64,000 nucleotides of DNA from Lachnospiraceae bacterium (GCA_015056735.1 SVFT01000011.1:29431-93430), one strand, 5' to 3'; shown: positions 1 to 10,475, numbered from the stretch's first letter. Numbers and translations are program-made. The notes: generated from the letters alone by a model not told the origin.

Positions 1-570
1 GTCCATCGCATAGTAGCGGCCCATCACGGAAGCGATCTTGCCGACACCAATCTTCTTCATCTCGGCCTCAAGCTCTTCCACATAACCCTTACCGCTTGCG
101 GGCGGTGTGTCACGGCCGTCTAAGAAGCAGTGGACAAATACTTTGGTAAGGCCGCATCTTTTGGCCATTTCAAGAAGACCGTAAAGATGCGTATTGTGAC
201 TGTGCACACCGCCGTCGGAAATAAGGCCGTAGCAATGAAGTGCACTGTCATGCTCTTTGCAGTTGTTCATCGCTTTTAAAAGCGCGGGATTCTCAAAGAA
301 TGTACCGTCCTGGATCTCCTTTGTGATCCTGGTCAGTTCCTGGTATACGATGCGACCTGCACCCATGTTAAGGTGGCCGACTTCGGAGTTGCCCATCTGA
401 CCGTCCGGAAGGCCGACAGCCATGCCGCTCGCATTGCCCCGGACAAAGGGATACTCCTTCATCAATCCGCTGACAACAGGCGTCTTCGCTTCTGCGACAG
501 CGTTGTGTTCTTTCTTATCATTCAATCCATATCCGTCAAGGATCATTAAAACTACAGGTTTTTTGCGCAT
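1..570 (-). CDS. gpmI: 2,3-bisphosphoglycerate-independent phosphoglycerate mutase, C-terminally truncated by window edge
   Basis: Reverse-strand reading [31 protein letters not shown]...[23 protein letters not shown]...[11 protein letters not shown]...[11 protein letters not shown]; start ATG at 568-570. Confidence 0.95.
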   Translation of the reverse strand, partial: MRKKPVVLMILDGYGLNDKKEHNAVAEAKTPVVSGLMKEYPFVRGNASGMAVGLPDGQMGNSEVGHLNMGAGRIVYQELTRITKEIQDGTFFENPALLKAMNNCKEHDSALHCYGLISDGGVHSHNTHLYGLLEMAKRCGLTKVFVHCFLDGRDTPPASGKGYVEELEAEMKKIGVGKIASVMGRYYAMD

Positions 571-683
571 GTGTTTACTCCTCTTTTGTTAAATCTGTAA
601 CATTTCATTTCCGAAGTGAATTATACACTCTTTAAGCGATATTCGCAACGTGCTAAAATAGGGGTATTCACAAGGAGGTAACC

Positions 684-1862
684 ATGATCACGATCTTATC
701 TCGTTTCCTGATAAAGGACCGATTGAACGAAAAAGACCCGGAGGTGCGTCGCAAATACGGCATGCTGAGCGGTATCGTCGGAATACTGCTCAATCTCTTT
801 CTCTTTGCGATCAAATTCTTCGCAGGGCTACTGAGCAGTTCCATCGCGATCACAGCGGATGCGTTCAATAACCTCTCTGATGCCGGTTCCTCCGTTATCA
901 CGCTGATCGGCTTTAAGATGGCCGGGCAGGAAGCCGATACGGATCACCCGTTCGGGCATGGACGGATCGAGTATATCTCCGGCCTTCTTGTCTCCGTTTT
1001 CATCATTCTGATGGGGTATGAACTGTGCAAAGAATCCTTAAAAAAAATCCTGGATCCGGCGGCCCCTGTCATCACGCCGCTCATTTTTGCGATCCTCGTG
1101 ATCTCAATCCTTGTAAAATGCTACATGTACTACTACAATCACAGACTCGGAAAGCGCCTCGAATCCAAGGCCATGGAAGCGACCGCAACCGACTCTCTCT
1201 CCGATACTTTATCAACTGCGATCGTACTGGTCTCTTCGCTGATCGGACACTTTACAGGCTTTCTGATCGACGGCCCCTGCGGTCTTCTGATCGGCTTCAT
1301 TATTCTTTATGCAGGCTATCATGCGGCAAAAGAGACGGCAGGCCCGCTTCTCGGGCAGCCCGCGGACCCGGAATTCGTCCAGAAGATCCTGGATCTTGTT
1401 GATGAATATGATGATATCCTCGGCATCCACGATATGATCGTCCATGACTACGGTCCGGGCAAATGTCTTGTATCCTTCCACGCGGAAGTACCGGCCAAAG
1501 GAGATATCCTGGCTCTCCACGATACGATCGACCTTGTGGAGTATCGGATCCGGACCGAGCTTTCCTGTGAAGCAGTCATCCACATGGATCCCATCATGAA
1601 TGACGATGAGGAAACAAATTTTCTCAAAAAAAGTGTGTCCGAGATCCTGACGGCCTATGATGATCAGCTTACGCTCCATGATTTCCGCATAGTAAAAGGG
1701 CCGACTCACACCAATTTGATCTTTGATGTGGTCGTGCCCTTCCGTACGTCGTATTCAGTCGATGATCTAAGATCGACCGTTCAGCAGCGGGTATTCGAAA
1801 AGTTTCCGCACCATTATTGCGTCATCCAGATCGATCACCCGCTAACTGCCAGAAAATCTTGA
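684..1862 (+). CDS. Cation diffusion facilitator (CDF) family transporter
   Basis: ORF with ADAFNNLSDAGSSVITLIGF and DTDHPFGHGRIEYISGL CDF motifs, multiple TM segments. Confidence 0.93.
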   Translation: MITILSRFLIKDRLNEKDPEVRRKYGMLSGIVGILLNLFLFAIKFFAGLLSSSIAITADAFNNLSDAGSSVITLIGFKMAGQEADTDHPFGHGRIEYISGLLVSVFIILMGYELCKESLKKILDPAAPVITPLIFAILVISILVKCYMYYYNHRLGKRLESKAMEATATDSLSDTLSTAIVLVSSLIGHFTGFLIDGPCGLLIGFIILYAGYHAAKETAGPLLGQPADPEFVQKILDLVDEYDDILGIHDMIVHDYGPGKCLVSFHAEVPAKGDILALHDTIDLVEYRIRTELSCEAVIHMDPIMNDDEETNFLKKSVSEILTAYDDQLTLHDFRIVKGPTHTNLIFDVVVPFRTSYSVDDLRSTVQQRVFEKFPHHYCVIQIDHPLTARKS

Positions 1863-2693
1863 TCACTCCTCGTCTGCGAAAATGAAGACATAGTACTTGC
1901 CGCTCTTAGCAAAGCCCATGTCGCGGTAAACCTTTTCTTTGAGCATGTCGCCGTCTTCTTCCTGAAGTTTTTCAAAGAGTTCATTCGGATCATCATCGTC
2001 TGCTTTGAAGTGACTGCAGTCGATCTCGTCATATTCGTAGCTCGACTCCTTCGCCAGTTTCTTGTAATCCTTGCCGTTTACCTTGGAAGAAGACTTCCCG
2101 TCGTCATCGTTACCGATCGCAAGACGTGCTGCAGCAGTAACAAGCTGATCGTTGAGTTTCAACTCTTTACGACCCTTTTCAAGACGATATACATTGATCA
2201 GGTAGTTCATCTGTTTAGCAAGTGTGGAATGGTTCGAGATGTTTTCATTCAGATCACTGGAATCGGATGATTTCTCCTCTTCCTTCTTCACTTCGGGTGC
2301 TTTTGCAATACGGCCTTCTTTCTTGCCGCATGTGATCCAGTGCTGGTAAAGCTTGGTCGCATCGTTACCGAATGCCGCTACCAGATCGGGATACTTGCTT
2401 GCATAATAAGCTGCATCAAAATCGCTCGTTGCTGTAGATGAAGAACTCGAAGACGTCGTTGAAGCGCCTACCGCATACGGGTGTCTTCCTTCCTTTGCAC
2501 CGCAGAGCTTGTAGTGCTGATAGAGCATTGCTTCGTTGTTACCGAATGCAGATCTTACATCCGAATAGGTCGCTGCATAATAGTCAGCATCAAATGTACC
2601 GCCGTCAGGCATTGTTTTGGGTGCCGCAAGTACTGTCATGGATGAGAAAAGCATGCAGGCGGCTGTCACGATTATTAAAAGTTTTCTTTTCAT
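1863..2693 (-). CDS. Secreted protein with two YY..YpDv..AFG..EGR repeats and a possible degenerate CAP-like C-terminal domain
   Basis: Signal peptide; internal repeats FDADYYAATYSDVRSAFGNNEAMLYQHYKLCGAKEGR / FDAAYYASKYPDLVAAFGNDATKLYQHWITCGKKEGR; C-term MNYLINVYRLEKGRKELKLNDQLVTAAARLA. Confidence 0.7.
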   Translation of the reverse strand: MKRKLLIIVTAACMLFSSMTVLAAPKTMPDGGTFDADYYAATYSDVRSAFGNNEAMLYQHYKLCGAKEGRHPYAVGASTTSSSSSSTATSDFDAAYYASKYPDLVAAFGNDATKLYQHWITCGKKEGRIAKAPEVKKEEEKSSDSSDLNENISNHSTLAKQMNYLINVYRLEKGRKELKLNDQLVTAAARLAIGNDDDGKSSSKVNGKDYKKLAKESSYEYDEIDCSHFKADDDDPNELFEKLQEEDGDMLKEKVYRDMGFAKSGKYYVFIFADEE

Positions 2694-2766
2694 AATTTCT
2701 CTCCTATGGTTCTGCTTGTAATAATTCCGTAATCATTATACCACAATATCTTGTGATGTCACGCAT

Positions 2767-3603
2767 TTATTCGGGCAAATATGCCTCATTCAGCAGATCT
2801 CCGTATTCTCCGTACGGCATCGTAAATGTGAAAATGCCCGCCGCATGCGGTCCCAGGATATATTCGTTGCAGATAAAAACGATCCCGTCTTTTGATAAAT
2901 ACCAGGTAGAATCAGTCATGATATCATCCACCAGAGACGTATCAAACTCAAAATCAGGGAACAGTCGCTCCTTATATTCCTGCTTTTTCAGTTCTTCCTC
3001 CAGAAAAGAACGGAATGCGATCTTCAGATCCTCCGTATCCCGAAATGCCTTATCCAGCGTCAGCTCATTTCCGGTCGCGGTATCAAACGTCAGGCCGCCC
3101 CGGTTACCGTTCGGATGCGCTCCCCCCGTGTAATCATAGTAATCCGCTATGATACTGATCACTTTCCGATCCGCGCGTGCGCATTCGTAGGAAAGGCCGA
3201 CTTCATAGGGATTCCACTCACCTTCCGGACGAAATTCCTTATCTTCCTTGGCCCATTGCATATACTGTTCACAGGTATTGCGATTTCCGATGATCTGCTG
3301 TGCAAAAACGCCGTTGATCTTGGACGCGGCACTTTCGTTCCCGGGTATCGTCACTTCCACCTTTTGATAATCATAATGAACAAGAACAAGATCTTTGTCA
3401 TCCTTGTCTTTCAGTTCTTCCTTTTCATCCGTTAGCTTTACGGTGATCTCTTTTGCCTCTTCTTCGCTCTCAGTCTCCGCAGCCTGTTCGGAAGATGCGC
3501 TCTCCGTTTCCGCCTGCGTCTCCGGCGCGGGCGCTTCCTGCTGACCGCAGGCACCGAGTATGAACATGATGCCAAGAAGAACGACAACCAATCTAGTTTT
3601 CAT
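2767..3603 (-). CDS. Putative lipoprotein with DUF3298/RsiV-like C-terminal domain
   Basis: Lipobox-like LGACG; C-term DYTGGAHPNGNRGGLTFDTATGNELTLDKAF. Confidence 0.75.
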   Translation of the reverse strand: MKTRLVVVLLGIMFILGACGQQEAPAPETQAETESASSEQAAETESEEEAKEITVKLTDEKEELKDKDDKDLVLVHYDYQKVEVTIPGNESAASKINGVFAQQIIGNRNTCEQYMQWAKEDKEFRPEGEWNPYEVGLSYECARADRKVISIIADYYDYTGGAHPNGNRGGLTFDTATGNELTLDKAFRDTEDLKIAFRSFLEEELKKQEYKERLFPDFEFDTSLVDDIMTDSTWYLSKDGIVFICNEYILGPHAAGIFTFTMPYGEYGDLLNEAYLPE

Positions 3604-3699
3604 ATGTTTCCTCCCTTTTCGTTATCAGACAACCGATACACCATATCAGATAACGAAGATTATAACATAATATGGGATCCGGAAAAGCATTTTCACAAA

Positions 3700-3735
3700 A
3701 AGGACCGGCTTCTTTAACAATGTTAAAGAAGCCGG
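3700..3735 (-). terminator. Rho-independent terminator downstream of ROK kinase gene
   Basis: Perfect 14-bp stem CCGGCTTCTTTAAC-AAT-GTTAAAGAAGCCGG; on the minus strand followed by TCCTTTTTG. Confidence 0.8.
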
Positions 3736-3756
3736 CATCAAAAAATCACCTGAATT

Positions 3757-4650
3757 CTATTCCTTGAGAAAAGGTGCGATCGCACCAAGCATGTTGCTTG
3801 CATTTCCGTTCTTAGCAGGAATGATCCGGGTCTTTCCTTTAAAATCGGGACAGATCACCTTTTCCAGCTGTGCACCGATCCGTTCGGTCAGAAGAGGACC
3901 GATCTCGGATACGGCCCCGCCGATAATGATCGTTCCTGGATCCAGGACGTAGATGATATCAGCAAGCCCGTGTGCGACATCCATCGACCAGCGATCAAGA
4001 AGTTCCGCATACGCCGGATCTCCTTTCAGTGCCGGCATCAGTACCTTTCCATCGTTTTCTCCGAGGCGCTTGCTCTCTTCGGAAAAGCATTTTGCGGAGG
4101 CCAGTTCCTCATAGCTCTTGCCTCTCCCGCTCCAAAGATAGCCGACCTCGCCGGCTGTTCCGTGAACACCGTTAATGATCCTGCCTTCGTAAACAAAGGC
4201 TCCGCCGATCCCCGTTCCGAGCGCGACACAGAAAAAAGTGTCCAGCCCTTTTCCGGCGCCGAACCCGGCTTCACCGAGCGCAGTCGCTTTCACATCATTC
4301 ATCACACTCACCGGAAGATCAAATTCATTTTCCAGGTAGTCGGCGATCGAAAGATCTTTTAAGATGGGAAGGTTGTCACACATCCCCGTGATACATCGTT
4401 TTCTCTCATCCACAGCACCCAGAGTGGCAATACCGATCCCCGCTGTTTCTTCATTTCTGTACACACGTACAAGATCTGCGAGTGTCTGAAGAAAAACGGC
4501 CTTGTCAGCGGAGGCAGGTGTGCTTATTTCCTTACTGGACAGAACATCCCCATTTTGTGAAACAATCCCATATTTAATATTTGTCCCGCCAATATCAATG
4601 GCAATAAACTGCTTCATGACTGTCTCCCGTACTCGTTCAGGATTTACCAC
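3757..4650 (-). CDS. ROK family sugar kinase (likely start at Met 4617)
   Basis: MKQFIAIDIGGTNIKYGIV...; GAGFGAGKGLDTFFCVALGTGIGGAFV...GTAGEVGYL. Confidence 0.92.
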   Translation of the reverse strand: MVNPERVRETVMKQFIAIDIGGTNIKYGIVSQNGDVLSSKEISTPASADKAVFLQTLADLVRVYRNEETAGIGIATLGAVDERKRCITGMCDNLPILKDLSIADYLENEFDLPVSVMNDVKATALGEAGFGAGKGLDTFFCVALGTGIGGAFVYEGRIINGVHGTAGEVGYLWSGRGKSYEELASAKCFSEESKRLGENDGKVLMPALKGDPAYAELLDRWSMDVAHGLADIIYVLDPGTIIIGGAVSEIGPLLTERIGAQLEKVICPDFKGKTRIIPAKNGNASNMLGAIAPFLKE

Positions 4651-5684
4651 TCGCCTTCGAACTGATCAACGTTGTCTTTGGTAACCTCAACCTGATCAAC
4701 GATCGTTCTGGGCTCCACCTTTTCACCATTTAAGTATTTTACACAAGTTTCGATCGCTTTGTAACCTTCTTCTTTTGCGGAAAGGAAAGTATTGCCGTCG
4801 ATAATGCCGTCTTTCAGAGCCTGAAGTCCCTGAATGGAACCGCCGAGGCCGACTACTTTGATCTTATCCTTAACGCCCGCTTCTTTCAGGACTTCACCAA
4901 CGCCTGTAGCCATGCCGTCATCCTGGCAGAAGAACAGGTCAACCGGATCACCCTTCTGCAGAATATCTTCTGCAATCGTCATTGCTTTTTCCTTGTCCCA
5001 TTCACCTGTCTGTTTGTAAACGATCTCAAGATTCGTTCCTTTAATACCCTCTTCGAAACCTTTTGTTCTCCAGATCTGGCAGAAAGTACCGGGCTTGCCT
5101 TCGATGCAGACAACCTTGCCACCCTTTTCGCCGAGAAGATCCGCAGCGATCTTAGCACAAAGCTTACCGGTGTTTACTTCATTCTGTCCGATATACGATA
5201 CAACGCCGTCCACTGTACCGGACTCATCCGTACCGATCGCATTTGTAAATGTCAGGATCGGAACGCCTGCTTCGTTTGCTGCTTCGATACCGGGAAGGAT
5301 ACCCTCCGCATCGGATGCACATACAGCGATCATATCAACACCCTTGGAGATCGCATCTTCGATCTGGGAGAGCTGCGTTGCCGCATCCCAGTTCGCATCG
5401 GAGTAGCTTAAGTTACAGCCGTATTTTGCTGCCGCTTCATCGGAACCCGCACGTGTTGCCGTAAAGTAAGCGACAGACCCCGGGATCAGGACTGCGATAT
5501 TGTAACCGCCGTCTTTCGCCGATGCCTCAGCAGGTGCCGCTTCTTCTGCCGCGGGTGCTGCCTCCTTAGCGGGAGCTGCTTCTTCCGCTTTCTTCTCTTC
5601 AGCCGGAGCTGCCGCGCTTCCGCAGCCTGTCAGTGTTGCTGCGAGCATTGCCAGTGTCAGACCCATTGCTAATACCTTTCTCAT
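4644..5684 (-). CDS. Sugar ABC transporter substrate-binding protein (RbsB-like)
   Basis: Lipoprotein signal MLAATLTGCGS; periplasmic binding fold motifs; adjacent to permease and ATPase. Confidence 0.93.
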   Translation of the reverse strand: MRKVLAMGLTLAMLAATLTGCGSAAAPAEEKKAEEAAPAKEAAPAAEEAAPAEASAKDGGYNIAVLIPGSVAYFTATRAGSDEAAAKYGCNLSYSDANWDAATQLSQIEDAISKGVDMIAVCASDAEGILPGIEAANEAGVPILTFTNAIGTDESGTVDGVVSYIGQNEVNTGKLCAKIAADLLGEKGGKVVCIEGKPGTFCQIWRTKGFEEGIKGTNLEIVYKQTGEWDKEKAMTIAEDILQKGDPVDLFFCQDDGMATGVGEVLKEAGVKDKIKVVGLGGSIQGLQALKDGIIDGNTFLSAKEEGYKAIETCVKYLNGEKVEPRTIVDQVEVTKDNVDQFEGEW

Positions 5685-5740
5685 CTTGTTCCTCCTTCTT
5701 GTTTTATCTTCATTTGTGTTTACACAAAATGGATTCCCTT

Positions 5741-6691
5741 TTAATTTGCGCCTGCTTTCTTTCTGTTGTAGCTGTCAAAACCGACTGCAACGAGAATGAT
5801 GAGGCCCTTCAAAACATACTGGAAATATACATGCACTTCGAGCAGATTGAAGCTGTTTGAGATTACGCTCATAAACAGAACGCCTATGATCGTCTTCCAT
5901 GCATTTCCTTCACCGCCGGATACACATGTGCCGCCGATCACGACCGCCGCGATCGCATCAAGCTCATAGCCGGTGCCGGCCGTCGCCGTTGCTGTGCCGA
6001 CACGCGCCGTCAGGATGATGCCGGAAAGTGCTGCAAGGATCGAACTTAAGACAAAAACCAGAACCTTGATCCCGTCAACCCGGATACCGGATAGACGGCT
6101 TGTCTCATCGTTGCCGCCGACTGCGTAGATATGACGACCAACGATCGTTTTGAGCAAAATGAAATTGACAAATACAATCGCCAGAACAAACAGATAGATC
6201 GGAACCGGAATGCCCAGAAAGCTCTCCTTGCCGATGTATGTCATCACGGGCTCTTTCACGCTGATCGGATAGCCGCCTGTGATAAGGAGCAGCGCACCGT
6301 TTACAACCTGCCCCATGCCCAGCGTTGCGATCATGGAAGGAATCGCAAACTTGGCAACAGCGATACCACTGATCACGCCGACCACAGCACCGAATACGAT
6401 CACGACCGGAACGATCGCCCAAAACGAAAACCCTTTTGTAATAAGGACCGCAGAGATCGCACCGGCGCAGCCGCAGATATAGCCGACCGAAATATCAAAG
6501 TTACCGGAGATGATGATCAGTGTCATACCCGCTGACAGTACACCGACAACGGCCGACTGCCTGAGCAGATTCAAAATGTTACGCGTCGTCAGAAATGCCG
6601 GTGAGGCAATACTGATAATGACGCAAAGGGCGATAAAACCAATGATTACACCGTAATTTCTTAAATTAACCTTCTTGATACTCTCTTTCAT
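5741..6691 (-). CDS. Sugar ABC transporter permease (RbsC/BPD_transp_2 family)
   Basis: Multiple TM; GMTLIIISGNFDISVGYICGCAG...AAVVIGGTCVSGGEG. Confidence 0.95.
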   Translation of the reverse strand: MKESIKKVNLRNYGVIIGFIALCVIISIASPAFLTTRNILNLLRQSAVVGVLSAGMTLIIISGNFDISVGYICGCAGAISAVLITKGFSFWAIVPVVIVFGAVVGVISGIAVAKFAIPSMIATLGMGQVVNGALLLITGGYPISVKEPVMTYIGKESFLGIPVPIYLFVLAIVFVNFILLKTIVGRHIYAVGGNDETSRLSGIRVDGIKVLVFVLSSILAALSGIILTARVGTATATAGTGYELDAIAAVVIGGTCVSGGEGNAWKTIIGVLFMSVISNSFNLLEVHVYFQYVLKGLIILVAVGFDSYNRKKAGAN

Positions 6692-6702
6692 AGTCGTTTC
6701 CT

Positions 6703-8187
6703 TTACTGTAATATGATCTCCATGATATCTTTTTGCGTCATGTTATTATTGTCCACATCCTTCAGGATCTGTCCGCCTCGAACGACCAGGATCCTGTCGG
6801 ACGTACGGATAACCTCATTCAGGTCGGATGAGATAAAGATGATCGCCATTCCTGCCTTTGCAAAGTCTTCGACCGTTCGAAAGATGTCTTCTTTCGCGCC
6901 GACGTCAATGCCTTTGGTAGGCTCATCAAAGATCAGGACCTTCATGCGCTCATCAAGCCATTTGGATACAACGATCTTCTGCTGGTTCCCTCCCGAAAGT
7001 TTCATGACCGGCGCGGTCAATGACGGTACTTTCACGGAAAGCCTCTTGATCGCCTGCTCGGTGTAGCTTTTCTCCCTGGCAGCCTGCAGCATCCCCATCT
7101 GTCGCATTTTTTTCAGTTGGATCAGCGTCGCGTTCTTGTAGATCTCATGCTTTAAGATCACGCCTTCTCGCTTTCTGTCTTCCGGGATCAGTCCGATACC
7201 GGCTGCGATCGCATGGGCCGGATGGCTGATCTTCACTTCCCTGCCATCGACAAGGATCCGGCCGGCCGTCTTGGAATCTGCCCCGAAGATGCTTCGTACG
7301 ATCTCCGATCTGCCTGCGCCGACGAGGCCTGCAAGCCCGACCACCTCGCCCGGTCTTACCGTAAAAGATACATCCTTCGTGCCGTTCCCGGCCGACAGGT
7401 GCTCAACCCTAAGGAGCGGGTCTGCCTCCTTGCGGCAGTGCGATGTAAGCCGTTGGCCTTCCACATACTTTTTACCGGACATATGCTCGCTGATGATCGG
7501 GATCGACATCTCCGCCTTTGGGAATGTCCCGACCATATCGCCGTTTCGCATGATGCTGACCGTATCAGCCAGGAGGAAAATCTCCTCTAAGATATGTGAG
7601 ATATAAATGATCGTCTTCTTCTGCTGTTTCAGTTTCAGGATCACTTCAAAAAGCGTCTTTTTCTCATCATCAGTAAGCGATGTGGTCGGTTCGTCAAAAA
7701 TAATGATCCGCGCATTCGCATGAATGCATTTCATGATCTCGACCATCTGCTGCTTTGCAACCGATACATCACGTGTTTTCACATCGGGATCGATGTGAAA
7801 ATCCAGCTCATTGCAAACACGAAAGTATTCTTCGCGCATCCTGGCCTTCTGAAGAAGCCCATACTTTCTGATCTCTTTTCCGAGAAAAAAGTTCTCCAGG
7901 ATCGTAAGCGGCGGGATCATGGACAGTTCCTGATGAACGATCGCGATCCCGTTTTCCGCTGCCTGCAGCGGACTTTTGATCTCTGCCTTCCGTCCATCGA
8001 TCAAAACATCACCGCTCGTCGCATGATAGACACCGCAAAGGATCTTCATGAGCGTCGATTTTCCCGCGCCGTTAGCACCTAGGAGCGCCCTGATCTCCCC
8101 TTCTCCGACGGCAAAATCCACACCGTTCAGTACGGGCACGCCTGAAAACTCTTTCCGTATCTGCTTCATTTCAAGCATATTTCCCAT
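6703..8187 (-). CDS. Sugar ABC transporter ATP-binding protein, two ABC domains (RbsA-like)
   Basis: Two ABC modules: GANGAGKSTLMKIL ... GLVGAGRSEIVRSIFG ... LSGGNQQKIVVSKWL. Confidence 0.95.
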   Translation of the reverse strand: MGNMLEMKQIRKEFSGVPVLNGVDFAVGEGEIRALLGANGAGKSTLMKILCGVYHATSGDVLIDGRKAEIKSPLQAAENGIAIVHQELSMIPPLTILENFFLGKEIRKYGLLQKARMREEYFRVCNELDFHIDPDVKTRDVSVAKQQMVEIMKCIHANARIIIFDEPTTSLTDDEKKTLFEVILKLKQQKKTIIYISHILEEIFLLADTVSIMRNGDMVGTFPKAEMSIPIISEHMSGKKYVEGQRLTSHCRKEADPLLRVEHLSAGNGTKDVSFTVRPGEVVGLAGLVGAGRSEIVRSIFGADSKTAGRILVDGREVKISHPAHAIAAGIGLIPEDRKREGVILKHEIYKNATLIQLKKMRQMGMLQAAREKSYTEQAIKRLSVKVPSLTAPVMKLSGGNQQKIVVSKWLDERMKVLIFDEPTKGIDVGAKEDIFRTVEDFAKAGMAIIFISSDLNEVIRTSDRILVVRGGQILKDVDNNNMTQKDIMEIILQ

Positions 8188-8208
8188 GTTCTGTCTCCTT
8201 TTGTCACA

Positions 8209-9315
8209 TTACCCCTCAAGTTCCCGGATCACCTGAAGATGCGCATCCGGTGCGAGCATCACATCCCAGGAAAGGGTTGCCCCGTTCATACCCGCTTCTT
8301 TCAAAACCTCCAGCGATCCCCGCACGTAAGAAGCATCTGTCCGCGCGATATCCTCGCGATAATTGATCTCAATGCCCGGATACTTCTCACAGGGAAGATC
8401 CGTAAAGGCCTCAACCTGCTTTTTGAGAAAATCCCGATCGGTCCTGATCTCTTCGTATCCCTGCGCTTCTCTGACCGCTTCCCGCAGAAGGCGGTATTCG
8501 TATCCGATCCCCGCAGGTGCTTCTGTCCTTCTGTATAGCATCGGTTTGATAAAATCGACATGTGCCGAGATCTTCTCATAATCCTGCCCGACAAAACCGC
8601 TCATAAGCGGTGCGTAAAGGTCGAGTCCGACCTGCATGTTCTGATCTTTAAAATAGTTGCAAAGATCCGTAACCGAATCCGCGATCAGCGCTCCCTTGGT
8701 TCTGAAAAAATCGCGGGCCACACTGTTTTTCCAAAGGAACCCCTCTTTCGGCCCGTATCCGTCCACATCAAAGAAGCGATCGCCGCATTTTTCATATTCC
8801 CGCCTGACATCGTCTAAAGGCAGGCCGCGCCGTCTGTATGCTTCTTCACAGGATCCGCAGCCGCAGGAAAGGACACCTTTGACACCTCCCACAAACGACT
8901 GCGTCCGGATCTTATCGAGAAAGGCCCCGTCAAATCCGCAGCCGCTAAAGTACCGCTCGTATACGTCTTTTACGTTATGCAGATTTTTCGGGGTTGAGGG
9001 ACAATAGAATACAAAACTTTCGCCTTCCTGAAGTGCAAGCGATCCCACAGGCTGCCTCCAAAGATCTGTGCTCGCTGCTGCTTCCGTCAATTCACCGATT
9101 TCCGAAAAGACAGGAAGCCAAAGGAGCATATCGATCCCTTTTCCGGAAAGATACGCGCCAATTTTCTTATATAGATCTGCATCAGGATGCCAGCCGATGA
9201 TCACCTTGGATACAGGGATCATCTCTGTCACGGCGTCAAGCCGCTGTATGATCTTATCTGCAGTATAGGTGGCGTTCTTCCAGCCGCCCGTAAAGATCTG
9301 AAGGATGTATTGCAT
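8209..9315 (-). CDS. Uncharacterised TIM-barrel / glycoside-hydrolase-like protein
   Basis: GFDGAFLDKIRTQSFVGGVKGVLSCGCGSCEEAYRRRG..., VGLDLYAPLMSGFVGQDYEKISAHVDFIKPMLYR typical of beta/alpha-barrel hydrolases; embedded in sugar operon. Confidence 0.6.
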   Translation of the reverse strand: MQYILQIFTGGWKNATYTADKIIQRLDAVTEMIPVSKVIIGWHPDADLYKKIGAYLSGKGIDMLLWLPVFSEIGELTEAAASTDLWRQPVGSLALQEGESFVFYCPSTPKNLHNVKDVYERYFSGCGFDGAFLDKIRTQSFVGGVKGVLSCGCGSCEEAYRRRGLPLDDVRREYEKCGDRFFDVDGYGPKEGFLWKNSVARDFFRTKGALIADSVTDLCNYFKDQNMQVGLDLYAPLMSGFVGQDYEKISAHVDFIKPMLYRRTEAPAGIGYEYRLLREAVREAQGYEEIRTDRDFLKKQVEAFTDLPCEKYPGIEINYREDIARTDASYVRGSLEVLKEAGMNGATLSWDVMLAPDAHLQVIRELEG

Positions 9316-9325
9316 GTAAGCACCT

Positions 9326-10390
9326 CTAGCTTTCCGCGTCGCGGATCAGTCGGATATCCGAATTCATGGAGTTCATACCGATCTGTGCAAGACCGTCCAT
9401 ATAATATTTCCGCTCATCATCTATAAAAAGGATCTCCGGAAGCATCTCTTCCGGAAGTGCTTTCTTGCAGTTTCTGATCAGCTCCTCTTTCATTGACTCT
9501 TTCAGTCGATGCCCGCCGACTGCCAGAACCGCCGGGTTAACAAGGCAGATCATATTGATCATGATCTGCGATACAGCAAGGATGATCTCCTTATCCGTCA
9601 TGCTGCGGAGCTGCAGCTCGCCTTTTCGGATTGAAGACGATGTCTGCATGAAACCGATCTCACCCGCAAAGCTCCCCGAACCGGAAACGATGTTCCCACC
9701 GATGATCAGACCGGCACCAAGCGTATTGCCAAGGTGCAGACATGCAAATTCGCAGTCTGTTGGCATATTGGATGTGTAGTATCCGAGAGCTACGGTGTTG
9801 ATATCGTTGCGAACGGAGACATTTACATGAAGCTGCTCCGTAAGATATTCTTTCAGCGCAAATCCTTCCAGGCACTTCACCTTCGGGATCGCGAAAACAA
9901 CACCTTTAACGGAGACTGCACCCGGAACACCGATCGCGAGCGCGCGGATCTCCTGATGACGCTTGCAGATATCTGCGATCGATGAAGTAAGATCAACAAC
10001 CGTCCACTCCTCTTTCCGCTCGGTAAAATCGCTCTCGATCGCTTCGCCTTCCAGATCCGTTACGGCATATTGGAGTTCATGCTCTTCAACGACCACCGAA
10101 AGTGTATACCAGATCTTACTATTTAACGAATACAGCATCGCCTTACGGCCACCGCTTGACTTTGCCATCCCGCTTTCGATCACCACCCGCTCTTCCAGCA
10201 GTTCATTGATGATCGTATTGACCGTCGGCTGACTGATCCTTGTTGCAGTCGAAAGCTCCACGCGAGTAGCAGTCTGAAGCTTTTGCAGCGCCGACTTGAT
10301 CAGGCCTTTGTTGATCTCCTTCATCATATTCGGCTGTCCGGTTAAATGTTTGCTCATGTGCAGTACCCCTTTGCAGGTCCTTGGTCTCAA
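9326..10390 (-). CDS. ROK family transcriptional regulator (NagC/XylR-type)
   Basis: N-terminal wHTH RVELSTATRISQPTVNTIINELLEERVV plus ROK domain. Confidence 0.92.
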   Translation of the reverse strand: MRPRTCKGVLHMSKHLTGQPNMMKEINKGLIKSALQKLQTATRVELSTATRISQPTVNTIINELLEERVVIESGMAKSSGGRKAMLYSLNSKIWYTLSVVVEEHELQYAVTDLEGEAIESDFTERKEEWTVVDLTSSIADICKRHQEIRALAIGVPGAVSVKGVVFAIPKVKCLEGFALKEYLTEQLHVNVSVRNDINTVALGYYTSNMPTDCEFACLHLGNTLGAGLIIGGNIVSGSGSFAGEIGFMQTSSSIRKGELQLRSMTDKEIILAVSQIMINMICLVNPAVLAVGGHRLKESMKEELIRNCKKALPEEMLPEILFIDDERKYYMDGLAQIGMNSMNSDIRLIRDAES

Positions 10391-10475
10391 TTCTTTAAGT
10401 TTCTTAAATAAGTTGATTTTATCGTATCACGTGAGAACCTGTTTTTCAACACTTTTTTAATATTTTTAAAAAAGT

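Noticed and set aside
1025-1402. Alternative-frame and antisense ORFs of 60-300 aa throughout the track (e.g. 27179-28192, 48246-49181, 54832-55542)
   Set aside because: They lie antisense or out of frame within strongly supported housekeeping genes (CDF, malQ, ftsW/murD, pbp) and show low-complexity, Arg/His/Cys-rich composition typical of shadow ORFs
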